A stretch of DNA of 6,390 nt from Veillonellaceae bacterium (GCA_012798135.1 JAAZNU010000147.1:1-6390); one strand, 5' to 3'. Shown: positions 1 through 5,867, numbered from the stretch's first letter. Notes: a model not told the origin generated them from the sequence alone. Program-made: numbers and translations.

Positions 1-100
1 ACGGTGTGGATCGGGGAAGAACGGGGAGAAACGGGGCTAATCGGGGCGAATGTTGGCGTTCGTGGGCGAAAGTGTGTGTTCGTGGGTGTTGGTGGGCGAA
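1..100. repeat. Degenerate G-rich decamer tandem repeat (about ten units)
   Basis: Cut into ten-base blocks from position 1, every block carries a G-rich core at the same phase. Blocks 2-5 have CGGGG at 12-16, 22-26, 32-36 and 42-46; block 1 has CGGTG at 2-6. Later blocks have GTTGG (52-56), GTGGG (62-66), GTGTG (72-76), GTGGG (82-86) and GTGGG (92-96). Several blocks end in CGAA (47-50, 67-70, 97-100). A ten-base period is not a multiple of three, which argues that the open frame starting at position 6 is not coding here. The array touches the window edge and may continue to the left. Its function is unknown; a regulatory, structural or simple microsatellite-like origin are all possible. Confidence 0.7.
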
Positions 101-125
101 GGTTCACACCGGCGGAGTTGCCGTG

Positions 126-893
126 ATGTCCAAAAAGGATCGGCTGAGGGCTTTGTGGGATCCCAACTCCTTGGGTATCCGGAGGTTCCTTGGACCCCGG
201 TTGCCTACACCTCGGGAGACGGATCGTGGCATCCGGCCCGCCCGGGCTCGTGACAGTGCGGATTCCCCGGACGCCAACCGCCGCCAACCGGCGGCTGGCC
301 GTGATAACGCTGGTCCCATGCCTGAGGTGGACCCGCACGACGACGCCACGTGGCGGTGGGTGCTGCGCCACTACCGCTACGATCCGGAACGGCGGGAGCG
401 GCGCCACATGGTGGTGGCGGCGTACGACAACCAACGTGAGCACGACGCCGCCTTCGAGCGCTTGTCCCGACTCGTCGAGGCGGAGGTGTCCCGCGGAGTC
501 CGGGATCCGGCCGAGCACGTCACAGGGACGGTCTGGCATCCAGGGTTCCACGCCGAGCAGGTGCGAGGCCGGCAAGTGCTGGAGGCGGTACGCCGTGGAG
601 CCGACCCGGCGCGCCTCCTCGAGGGTGCCTCGCTGCCCGCCAGTATGGCGGTGTACCGAAGAGATACCAACGACATCACCCGCACCTACAGCGGCCGACG
701 CCCACGGCCACCTCGGCGGTGGCACCGAGGCTGTCGATGGATCGCACGCCCACCCCACGCCGGCCAATTGGCCACCAGATCGGAGTCACTGATGGAACCG
801 TGGATGGGCGTCACCGCCCTGATCGTCCTCGTCCTGGCCGGCCTCGGATACCTCCTCCGGTGGGCGATCTCGCGCCATCGAAACCGGAACTGA
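126..893 (+). CDS. Hypothetical protein (possible frameshift near 690; C-terminal part doubtful)
   Basis: I do not recognise the family. I chose the ATG at 126 because GGAG lies eight bases upstream (114-117) and the decamer repeat ends just before it; ATG 318 (residue 65) is the alternative but has no visible ribosome binding site. The product is 255 residues. Residues 1-64 are basic and proline/arginine-rich, with lower third-position GC than what follows. Residues 65-185 have the best codon bias and read as a soluble, charged, mostly helical domain, with a WRWVLRHYRYDPERRERR segment, an HDAAFERL helix and a TVWHPGFHAEQ motif. From about residue 190 the frame becomes Arg/Pro/Trp-rich and looks like a shadow frame, while the +1 frame reads more naturally and stops at 790-792. 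Residues 223-255 are a membrane segment that is probably a separate peptide. If a base is wrong or skipped near 693, the real protein is about 221 residues and ends at 792. A soluble cytoplasmic protein is likely, because no signal peptide is visible. Confidence 0.55.
   Translation: MSKKDRLRALWDPNSLGIRRFLGPRLPTPRETDRGIRPARARDSADSPDANRRQPAAGRDNAGPMPEVDPHDDATWRWVLRHYRYDPERRERRHMVVAAYDNQREHDAAFERLSRLVEAEVSRGVRDPAEHVTGTVWHPGFHAEQVRGRQVLEAVRRGADPARLLEGASLPASMAVYRRDTNDITRTYSGRRPRPPRRWHRGCRWIARPPHAGQLATRSESLMEPWMGVTALIVLVLAGLGYLLRWAISRHRNRN
273..299. repeat. Inverted repeat inside or upstream of the hypothetical gene
   Basis: The arms 273-283 and 289-299 pair at ten of eleven positions (one A-C mismatch at 277/295) around a five-base loop. 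It ends 18 bases before ATG 318. If translation starts at 126 it is coding sequence for an Asn-Arg-Arg-Gln-Pro stretch and may be chance in GC-rich DNA. If translation starts at 318 it would lie in the leader, where it could act as an attenuator-like structure. Confidence 0.35.
792..893 (+). CDS. Candidate 33-residue single-pass membrane peptide
   Basis: The ATG at 792 lies in the same frame as the larger open frame upstream but has its own signals. A CGGAG sequence (781-785) sits six bases upstream, and the ATG overlaps the TGA (790-792) of the neighbouring +1 frame in a TGATG junction typical of coupled genes. The peptide starts MEPWMGVTALIVLVLAGLGY, so a hydrophobic helix covers roughly residues 6-25, and it ends in a strongly basic tail (RHRNRN). 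By the positive-inside rule the N-terminus would face outward and the C-terminus the cytoplasm. It ends three bases before the 83-residue membrane protein gene, so the two are probably co-transcribed. No function can be assigned. The alternative is that this is only the C-terminal anchor of the protein encoded from 126. Confidence 0.5.
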   Translation: MEPWMGVTALIVLVLAGLGYLLRWAISRHRNRN

Positions 894-896
894 GTC

Positions 897-1148
897 ATGC
901 GCGCCAAGCCCGGGCCGTGGAAGAGGACCACAGCTGTCCTCCTCGCTGCCCTGTTCCTCCTCACTGTCTCCGCCACCGTCTACCTCTCCGTTGGTTGGCG
1001 CCGCATGGACACCACCTGCGCGCGCGACGACGTCGCCCCACCCGGATCGTCCGGGGTGTCCTTCGGGTGGTCGTGGACGCCACCCGGATTCCAGTGCACC
1101 TGGGACACCCCCAACGGCGAAGTGGAACGCACCTCACTGTGGTGGTGA
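897..1148 (+). CDS. Small single-pass membrane protein, function unknown
   Basis: An 83-residue protein with a basic N-terminus (residues 1-10, RAKPGPWKR), one hydrophobic helix at about 12-33, and a short C-terminal domain of about 50 residues. That domain is rich in Trp, Gly and Pro and carries two cysteines (Cys41 and Cys67). The topology predicted from the charges is N-terminus in, C-terminal domain outside, where Cys41 and Cys67 could form a disulfide; an uncleaved signal anchor seems likelier than a cleaved signal peptide. The domain contains PPGSSGVSFGWSWTPPGF and ends in TSLWW. The start ATG is three bases after the previous stop, with only a weak GGA at 886-888, so translation may be coupled. 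Third codon positions are strongly G/C, supporting a real gene. I cannot name a family or a function. Confidence 0.75.
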   Translation: MRAKPGPWKRTTAVLLAALFLLTVSATVYLSVGWRRMDTTCARDDVAPPGSSGVSFGWSWTPPGFQCTWDTPNGEVERTSLWW

Positions 1149-1270
1149 CCCGCTCTTCTGCCCGCCCTGTGAGCAGCGGCGCTTGGTGGCGGGGTTCTGT
1201 GATCGTTCGGCGTCGCCATCATCAGCCGCGGCGGCGCAACGGGGCGGTATGGGGTCGTCCCGGACCACCG
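1149..1270. other. Convergent intergenic gap, no clear signal
   Basis: This stretch separates the + strand small membrane gene from the end of the - strand ABC operon. I looked for intrinsic terminators for both directions and found only short, weak complementarities, such as a five-base CCGCT/AGCGG pair with a 20-base loop (1150-1179), and no T-tracts. Termination here may be Rho-dependent or rely on structures I cannot evaluate by eye. Confidence 0.5.
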
Positions 1271-1435
1271 TCAGGGGTCGTGTCTCTCGCTGGGTGACCC
1301 GCCGAGGTCAAGGGTGGCTTCCTGCTGGTGGGCAGTGAGGCGCCGGACCCAGGCCAGGTAGTCCGCTCGTTCCTCGGTCGCGCGGAGGTACTTCGGCAGC
1401 GGCTGAGTTTCGTCCTTGCTTCGCGGGGCCGTCAT
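1271..1435 (-). CDS. 54-residue protein coupled to ABC permease gene, function unknown
   Basis: The ATG (1435-1433) overlaps the permease stop TGA (1434-1432) in an ATGA junction, a classic arrangement for termination-reinitiation; no strong ribosome binding site precedes it (only GACGG about nine bases upstream). Codons are strongly G/C-ending through to the TGA at 1273-1271. The 54-residue product is hydrophilic and has no membrane segment or signal peptide. It opens with MTAPRSKDETQPLPKYLRAT, followed by a probable amphipathic helix at about residues 20-43 (EERADYLAWVRRLTAHQQEA) and a TLDLGG turn near the C-terminus. It is the last gene of the PadR-ATPase-permease operon. A cytoplasmic partner of the transporter or its regulator is a reasonable guess from position alone. 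I do not recognise the family. Confidence 0.75.
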   Translation of the reverse strand: MTAPRSKDETQPLPKYLRATEERADYLAWVRRLTAHQQEATLDLGGSPSERHDP

Positions 1436-4242
1436 GTCGCTGACCGTCGCGTTACGGGGAGGCGGCGGGGGCTGGTGAGCCAGCCGACTGCTGTCGCCAG
1501 GGTCGGGATGCCGACGGCGATGGCCGCCAGCGCGGCCCACGGGAGGGTGAGCGCCCACGCCAGGTCCGGGATCTCGTACCGGTAGCGTTGCGCGGTGATC
1601 AGCACGTACCCGAGCCCGATGCCGCCGAGGAGGCCGATGCCGGCACCGAGGATGGAGATGACGGCGGCTTGGGCGGCGCTGATCTGGCGTCGGGTGCGGG
1701 TGTCGGCGCCCACGGCGGCGAGGGTGGCCAGATCGGCGCGGGCCTCGGCGGTGGCCAACGCGACGGATATTCCGGTGGCTGCGACGCCGAGGACGAGTGC
1801 CCCGATCACGAGCACTGCCATGGTCAGATCGATCTGGCGGTACTGGTTGCCGCGCTCTACCCACAGCAGCCCCGTGATACCGAGTGCTGCTGCGGCCGCC
1901 TGCTCCTCGGCCAGGTTGGGCGTTCGGCTCGTCGGCGCGACCAGCCCGGAGATTTCCGTGCTGAGGCCGAGTGCGTTTGCGACGGCGGGTGGGAGGACGA
2001 CGTCGTACTGCCCGGCGGGCAGGTCTACGGCTACTGCGGGGAGGTGGGCCGTGGGAGGGGACCCGATGCGAGGGTCGTGATCGCCGAGAACGAGGTGCGC
2101 GGTGCCGTCCGGCCACACCCAGTCCTCGGACCGCACCACGACCAATCCCGACGCCAGCGCGGCAGTCGCGTCGGTGGCGTGGTCGAGGCCCGCCGCGCGC
2201 AGCACGCTGCCGTCATCCACCAGGGTTGTCGACCCTGTTGAACCGGACGACCACGCTGATACGCCGACACGCTGCCAGCTCACGCACCGTGGGTCGCGAC
2301 CCAGGGCGCGGCGTTCACTCGCGCTCAGCCCGAGGTCCTCCGCCCCGGCGAGCGGGCAAACCCGCTCGGGGCGGGTCTCGGCGGTGATGACGAACGGGCC
2401 GCTTCCACCCGCAGCGCCTGCGTCGTGACTGTCACGGTCGCCGGCGGGGGCGGGGGCGGGGGCGGGGGCGGCAAGCCGCACTGTTACCACGTCCGTGACC
2501 GGGAGGTGCTCCCGGAGGGCCGCGTCGGCCGCGTTGACCATCTCGTACTCGTCGAGGCCGGCGCCGGCGAGGGGGAACTGCACTATCACCGTGCCTTCCG
2601 CGGTGAGGGCGACGTGCTGGGAGACATCGTGCGCGCGGGCGGAGGAGGTGTAGACCACGCCGGCGGTGATGCCGGCGACCGCGGCGATCAGTGCAGCGAC
2701 CGCCGGCGCTGTCCGGGTGCGGTTGCGGGCGGCGTCCCGCACCGCCATCCTGCCCGCGATCCCCAGCCGGGGGGCGAGGCGCCCGGTGAGCCCGAGGAGG
2801 GTGCCGGCCATCACCACCACCCCGAGTTCGATGGCCACCACGCCGCCGGCCACCCACTCGAACGCTCCGCTACTCGCTCCGACGATCGCGACGCCGGCTC
2901 CGAGGGCAGTGAGCCCGAGTCCGAGGGCAGCGACCCGGTGTTCGGACCGCGCCGGTGGGCGGCGCCCGGCGAGGGCGGCCACCACGTCGACTCTCCCGGC
3001 CGTGCGTGCGGGCCACCACGCCGCCAACCCCACCGCCCCAACACCCACAACGGCCACTGCGGCCAGCGCCGGCCACGGCACCAGTAGGTCCGGGAACGTG
3101 AACGGTTCCACCGCGTTCACGGCCGCGCGGATCACGGCCGCGGCGACCACCCCAAGCACCACTGCCCCCAGTGCGGCCGCAGCACCGGTCACCAGCCCGG
3201 TGAGGGTCACCACCCAGCGCAGGGTGGGCCGCTCGGCCCCCGTGGCAGCTAGGAGCGCGAACTGGCGGCGCTGCCGCAACGCTCCCACCGCGAATGCCGG
3301 GCCGATCAGCAGCGCGGCCTCCACCACCACCATCGCGGCCACCGCACCGCCGATAGCCCACGCCCCCGGATCGATGCCGGCACCTTCGGCCGGCATCATC
3401 CCCTCCGCCGACGCGGGAGGATCAAGGATCACGGCGCGGCTTTCGACCGTTGACCCCCACGCATTCAGCCGCCGGACCACGTCCCACGGCACCGGCGGAC
3501 CGCTGACGTACCAGGCAACACTGCTCGGATCGAGTGAACCGTCCCAGCGCGAGCCGGTGAGCACCTGCGGGACGGGCAGCATCCCGGTACCGAGGACCGC
3601 GCGCGGGCCCAGGGCGCTGTCCGCCAGCACACCCGTGACCACCAGGTCGCTGGGCGCCTCGACCTCCCCGCCGCGCAGGGACTCCAGCTCCACCTGGACC
3701 GTGACCGTGTCCCCAACATTGATCCCCAACTGCTCCAGCAGGCCGGCTTCCACCGCCAGCCCGCCGGGTCCGGGAAGGGAGCCGTCGGTCACCGAGAAGA
3801 CGTCGAGGTTCCAGCCCGGTGGAAGCTCCACCACCCACTCGCTACCCGCGCCTCCGGCGCCGTCCAGGTGCACGACCGAACGCACCACCCGGTGTACCAC
3901 GGCGCGCTCCGGCAGGGCGCTGACCAGACCGGCCTCATAGGTGGCGAGTTCCACCGGAGGGACCGTGCCGTCACCGAACGTGGACAACCGCCCGGTGGCG
4001 TCTTGCACCACACCGGGCATCGTGTACGGGCCAATGAGGGCCTGCCCCTCCTCCCCGAGCGTCCACCGCATCATGGTGGCCTCGGAGGGGTACCGGGAGT
4101 TCAACAGCACCGCCCCGGTAGTGCCCACCAGGAGCGGCAGCCCCACGAGCAGGGCCACCAGCACGGCCCGTCCGCGCGCCCTGGCCGCGTCTCGGCGGGC
4201 GATCCGCGCTGCCACCCGCAGGCCCCCCAGCCGGCGTCCCAT
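1432..4242 (-). CDS. FtsX-like (MacB-type) ABC transporter permease, ten TM helices
   Basis: Membrane subunit of a type VII (MacB/LolCDE/BceAB-like) ABC transporter that pairs with the ATPase encoded just upstream. The product is 936 residues from ATG 4242-4240, which sits six bases after AGGGG and overlaps the ATPase stop by one base; a GTG one codon earlier (4245) is the alternative. Predicted helices lie at about residues 26-48, 294-322, 342-372, 388-410, 436-456, 463-486, 511-532, 805-830, 856-883 and 895-922. Two large extracytoplasmic domains lie at about 50-292 and 533-804. This is a duplicated helix-domain-three-helix plan with an extra helix pair between the halves. FtsX-type cytoplasmic segments are visible: RQFALLAATGAERPTLRW after helix 2 and ADLATLAAVGADTRTRRQIS after helix 8, which would contact the ATPase. 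The second outer domain has an Ala-Pro run (about 592-600) and a cysteine pair (Cys629, Cys653). The substrate is unknown; such systems work by mechanotransmission or by export of peptides, lipids or drugs. Confidence 0.93.
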   Translation of the reverse strand: MGRRLGGLRVAARIARRDAARARGRAVLVALLVGLPLLVGTTGAVLLNSRYPSEATMMRWTLGEEGQALIGPYTMPGVVQDATGRLSTFGDGTVPPVELATYEAGLVSALPERAVVHRVVRSVVHLDGAGGAGSEWVVELPPGWNLDVFSVTDGSLPGPGGLAVEAGLLEQLGINVGDTVTVQVELESLRGGEVEAPSDLVVTGVLADSALGPRAVLGTGMLPVPQVLTGSRWDGSLDPSSVAWYVSGPPVPWDVVRRLNAWGSTVESRAVILDPPASAEGMMPAEGAGIDPGAWAIGGAVAAMVVVEAALLIGPAFAVGALRQRRQFALLAATGAERPTLRWVVTLTGLVTGAAAALGAVVLGVVAAAVIRAAVNAVEPFTFPDLLVPWPALAAVAVVGVGAVGLAAWWPARTAGRVDVVAALAGRRPPARSEHRVAALGLGLTALGAGVAIVGASSGAFEWVAGGVVAIELGVVVMAGTLLGLTGRLAPRLGIAGRMAVRDAARNRTRTAPAVAALIAAVAGITAGVVYTSSARAHDVSQHVALTAEGTVIVQFPLAGAGLDEYEMVNAADAALREHLPVTDVVTVRLAAPAPAPAPAGDRDSHDAGAAGGSGPFVITAETRPERVCPLAGAEDLGLSASERRALGRDPRCVSWQRVGVSAWSSGSTGSTTLVDDGSVLRAAGLDHATDATAALASGLVVVRSEDWVWPDGTAHLVLGDHDPRIGSPPTAHLPAVAVDLPAGQYDVVLPPAVANALGLSTEISGLVAPTSRTPNLAEEQAAAAALGITGLLWVERGNQYRQIDLTMAVLVIGALVLGVAATGISVALATAEARADLATLAAVGADTRTRRQISAAQAAVISILGAGIGLLGGIGLGYVLITAQRYRYEIPDLAWALTLPWAALAAIAVGIPTLATAVGWLTSPRRLPVTRRSAT
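2445..2468. repeat. CGGGGG hexanucleotide repeat, four units, inside permease gene
   Basis: Four exact CGGGGG units occur on the + strand, preceded by CCGG and followed by CGGC. On the coding (-) strand they read as alternating GCC and CCC codons and give an Ala-Pro run in the second extracytoplasmic domain of the permease. The unit is six bases, so gain or loss of copies would change the protein by two residues without breaking the frame. The four runs of five Gs with single-base spacers also match the classic G-quadruplex pattern on the template strand. Confidence 0.9.
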
Positions 4243-4973
4243 CACACGCCCCTGGTCAGGAGGGACTCCACCGGTGGTCGTGGTCCGGTGGAGTCGACGA
4301 CCACGCCATCGCGCAGGAACACGGTGCGGTCCGCCCAGGCCGCGAACCGCGGCTCATGCGTGACGAGGAGACCACCGGCGCCCGCGTCCACCCGGGCGCG
4401 GAGCACCCGCATGACCTCCTCCCCGGCGAGGGAGTCCAGGGCACCGGTGGGCTCGTCCGCGAGAACCAGTCGACGCGGGCCGGCCAAGGCGCGGGCGATC
4501 GCCACCCGTTGTTGCTGCCCGCCGGACAGCTCGTCGGGAAACCGGTCGGCGAGGCCCGCCATGTCCACCAGCGCCAGAGCCTCCATTGCCTCGGCCCGGG
4601 CGGCTCTGGCAGCGACCCCGTCCAATTCGCGTGGCAGGGAGACATTCTCCGCCGCGGTCAACGCCGGGATCAGGTTGAAATCCTGGAACACGAACCCCAC
4701 CGACCGGCGCCGCAACCGGGCCCGGCCCCGCGGGTCGAGTCCGCCCAGGTCCACCCCAGCCACGCTCACCGTGCCGGACGTCGGTGTGTCCAGGCCGCCC
4801 GCAACGTTCAGCAGGGTGGACTTCCCCGAACCCGAGGGGCCCATCACCGCCACCAGTTCGCCCAGACTCACATCGAGATCCACCCCCCGCAACGCGTGCA
4901 CCGCCAACTCGCCGACCCCGTGGGTGCGGGTCACGTCCACCAGCCGCAGGACCACCGGCCCGAGGATGCTCAC
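4242..4973 (-). CDS. ABC transporter ATP-binding protein, MacB/LolD type
   Basis: Cytoplasmic ATPase that powers the FtsX-like permease encoded next to it. The 243-residue length is normal for a stand-alone MacB/LolD-type subunit. All core motifs are intact: Walker A GPSGSGKST (45-53), Q-loop Gln97 in SVGFVFQDFN, signature LSGGQQQR (149-156), Walker B LVLADEPTGALD (169-180) with catalytic Glu174, and switch His206 in LLVTHEP. The ADEPTGALD sequence and the FVFQDFNLIPALTAAENV stretch are typical of the LolD/MacB/FtsE branch. The A-loop position appears to hold His18 rather than the usual tyrosine. The GTG start (4973-4971) overlaps the PadR stop in GTGA, with only a weak GGGGG seven bases upstream, so translation is probably coupled. 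The stop likewise overlaps the permease start. The ATPase is confident; the transported substrate is not known. Confidence 0.96.
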   Translation of the reverse strand: MSILGPVVLRLVDVTRTHGVGELAVHALRGVDLDVSLGELVAVMGPSGSGKSTLLNVAGGLDTPTSGTVSVAGVDLGGLDPRGRARLRRRSVGFVFQDFNLIPALTAAENVSLPRELDGVAARAARAEAMEALALVDMAGLADRFPDELSGGQQQRVAIARALAGPRRLVLADEPTGALDSLAGEEVMRVLRARVDAGAGGLLVTHEPRFAAWADRTVFLRDGVVVDSTGPRPPVESLLTRGV

Positions 4974-5575
4974 CGCACGCCCCCACGGATCGACGACGCC
5001 GGCCGGGTTACCGCGCCGTCGTCAGCCGTGGTGGTCGGAGCGTCTACGGCTCGGACACCCGCGGAAGCCCGGCGGACACGGGCCTCGACGTGGTCGAGCC
5101 AACGGATCTCGGCCTCCGCGGCGAAGGTGAGACTGTCCAGCACCAGTGACCATGCCAGGTCATCAACGGCGGACAACCCCGCCAGCCGGGTGTAGTCATG
5201 CAGGGCGCGCATGGTCTCGGTGCGTTGCGCCCGCACCACCCCGGTCACGTCCACCCCCGGTGTGGTCACCGCCATCGCGAGCTTAATCGTCAGCTCCTCC
5301 CGGGCCGGCGTCCCGCGCTCCACCGGGGTCGCCCACCACGCCGCCAGCTCCGCGCGCCCGGCCCCAGTGAGGACATACCGTTCCGGCCGTCCCTCCTCCG
5401 CCATCGGGTCCTCCATGACGAGACCGTCGCGCACCAGCCTTTGCAGCGTGGTGGACACCTGCCCAATGTTCAAAGGCCACGTCCCGCCCGTCCGCCGTTC
5501 GAACTCCAACTTCAACTGGTAGGCGTGCATCGCACGCTCACCCAACAGCGCGATCAAGCTGTGACGAACAGACAC
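4970..5575 (-). CDS. PadR-family transcriptional regulator
   Basis: Likely DNA-binding repressor of its own ABC transporter operon. The GTG at 5575-5573 is chosen because AAGGAGG lies four bases upstream. A longer in-frame extension to 5707 would run through the operator boxes and has no PadR similarity, so it is rejected. The product is 201 residues. A winged-helix PadR domain covers about residues 4-85: SLIALLGERAMHAYQLKLEFE (first helices), WPLNIGQVSTTLQRLVRDGLV (recognition region), then the wing EGRPERYVLT and GRAELAAWW. Residues about 90-170 form the helical dimerisation half seen in PadR proteins. Residues 171-201 are a flexible, low-complexity tail. As I recall the family, a Tyr-Thr or Tyr-Pro pair is usual where this protein has Ser41-Thr42 (GQVSTTLQ), so a possibly altered DNA contact is worth noting. 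It is the first gene of the operon and overlaps the ATPase gene by four bases. The inducer is unknown. Confidence 0.93.
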   Translation of the reverse strand: MSVRHSLIALLGERAMHAYQLKLEFERRTGGTWPLNIGQVSTTLQRLVRDGLVMEDPMAEEGRPERYVLTGAGRAELAAWWATPVERGTPAREELTIKLAMAVTTPGVDVTGVVRAQRTETMRALHDYTRLAGLSAVDDLAWSLVLDSLTFAAEAEIRWLDHVEARVRRASAGVRAVDAPTTTADDGAVTRPASSIRGGVR

Positions 5576-5579
5576 GCGT

Positions 5580-5586
5580 CCTCCTT
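5580..5586 (-). promoter_or_regulatory. Ribosome binding site of the PadR gene
   Basis: AAGGAGG on the - strand lies four bases before GTG 5575. It is the strongest Shine-Dalgarno match in the operon and fixes the start of the regulator. The downstream genes have weak sites and start inside the preceding stop, so this site may set ribosome entry for the whole operon. Confidence 0.85.
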
Positions 5587-5590
5587 GAGG

Positions 5591-5633
5591 ATACCCGGTA
5601 ACCATCGACAAGCATGACAATACTCGGTAACCA
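5591..5633. promoter_or_regulatory. Probable PadR operator: two 14-base direct repeats
   Basis: ATACCCGGTAACCA (5591-5604) and ATACTCGGTAACCA (5620-5633) differ at one position and are 29 bases apart start to start. Each contains a short dyad: TACC-C-GGTA is perfect in the first and has one mismatch in the second, and each also holds the dyad GGTAACC. The box nearer the gene ends five bases before the ribosome binding site, so a bound repressor would sit over or just downstream of the promoter. A possible -10 on the - strand is TATTGT (5622-5617), inside the outer box, but I see no good -35. PadR proteins commonly autoregulate from adjacent dyads; assigning these boxes to this PadR is inference. 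Confidence 0.6.
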
Positions 5634-5771
5634 AGGTCGGGCATAACGACACGCTTGAGAACACCTCCGAGCACCCCCCGGTACACGTGCTGCCGCTCTC
5701 CCCTCACCAGAGGCGCTCAGCCACGCATCACTGTCGAGGACACCAAGGACGATTTAGAAGACTCCGATCGG

Positions 5772-5813
5772 GGGCCGTGACGGCCCGTTGACCTCTTCGG
5801 CCGGGCTCCGGCC
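5772..5813. other. Pair of GC-rich hairpins between the PadR operon and its neighbour
   Basis: The first hairpin is GGGCCG-TGA-CGGCCC (5772-5786), a perfect six-bp stem. The second is GGCCGG-GCT-CCGGCC (5799-5813), also a perfect six-bp stem. An alternative, larger fold pairs 5768-5777 with 5809-5819 with one bulged C, so the two forms are mutually exclusive. Neither has a T-tract. They may be back-up terminators for the - strand gene at 5895-6128 or leader structure; no + strand gene needs them. Confidence 0.45.
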
Positions 5814-5867
5814 CCCCGAGCTGAGTGCCATCCGGTCAGACACCGTCTTCGTCAATGCTCCAGCGCT

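Noticed and set aside
6..125. N-terminal extension of the first + strand frame back to ATG 6
   Set aside because: It is encoded by the ten-base repeat, whose period is not a multiple of three, gives a Trp/Cys/Arg-rich nonsense-like peptide and has no ribosome binding site in view; ATG 126 has GGAG at proper spacing.
1150..1179. Possible terminator after the 83-residue protein gene
   Set aside because: The stem is only five bp with a 20-base loop and no T-tract, expected by chance in such GC-rich DNA.
719..1297. + strand frame of 192 codons overlapping the small membrane genes
   Set aside because: It has Arg/Pro-rich shadow composition; the 83-residue frame has better codon bias and a clear membrane helix.
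1436..2116. - strand open frame joined upstream of the 54-residue gene
   Set aside because: The part before ATG 1435 is Arg/Pro/His-rich and out of frame with the permease that clearly occupies this DNA; only the last 54 codons are credible.
2666..3940. 424-codon open frame on the + strand
   Set aside because: It lies wholly antisense to the permease gene, is Ala/Thr/Pro/Arg-rich with no recognisable domain, and is the usual mirror frame of a high-GC gene.
3868..5130. 420-codon open frame on the + strand
   Set aside because: It is antisense across the permease and ATPase genes, with shadow-like composition; the opposite strand has complete ABC motifs.
5588..5620. Promoter with -35 TTGTCA (5620-5615) and -10 TATCCT (5593-5588) for the PadR operon
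   Set aside because: The spacer would be 21 bases, too long for a normal promoter, and the -10 would run into the ribosome binding site.
5576..5707. Longer start for the PadR regulator
   Set aside because: The extension covers the operator boxes and the strong AAGGAGG site; PadR similarity begins right after GTG 5575.
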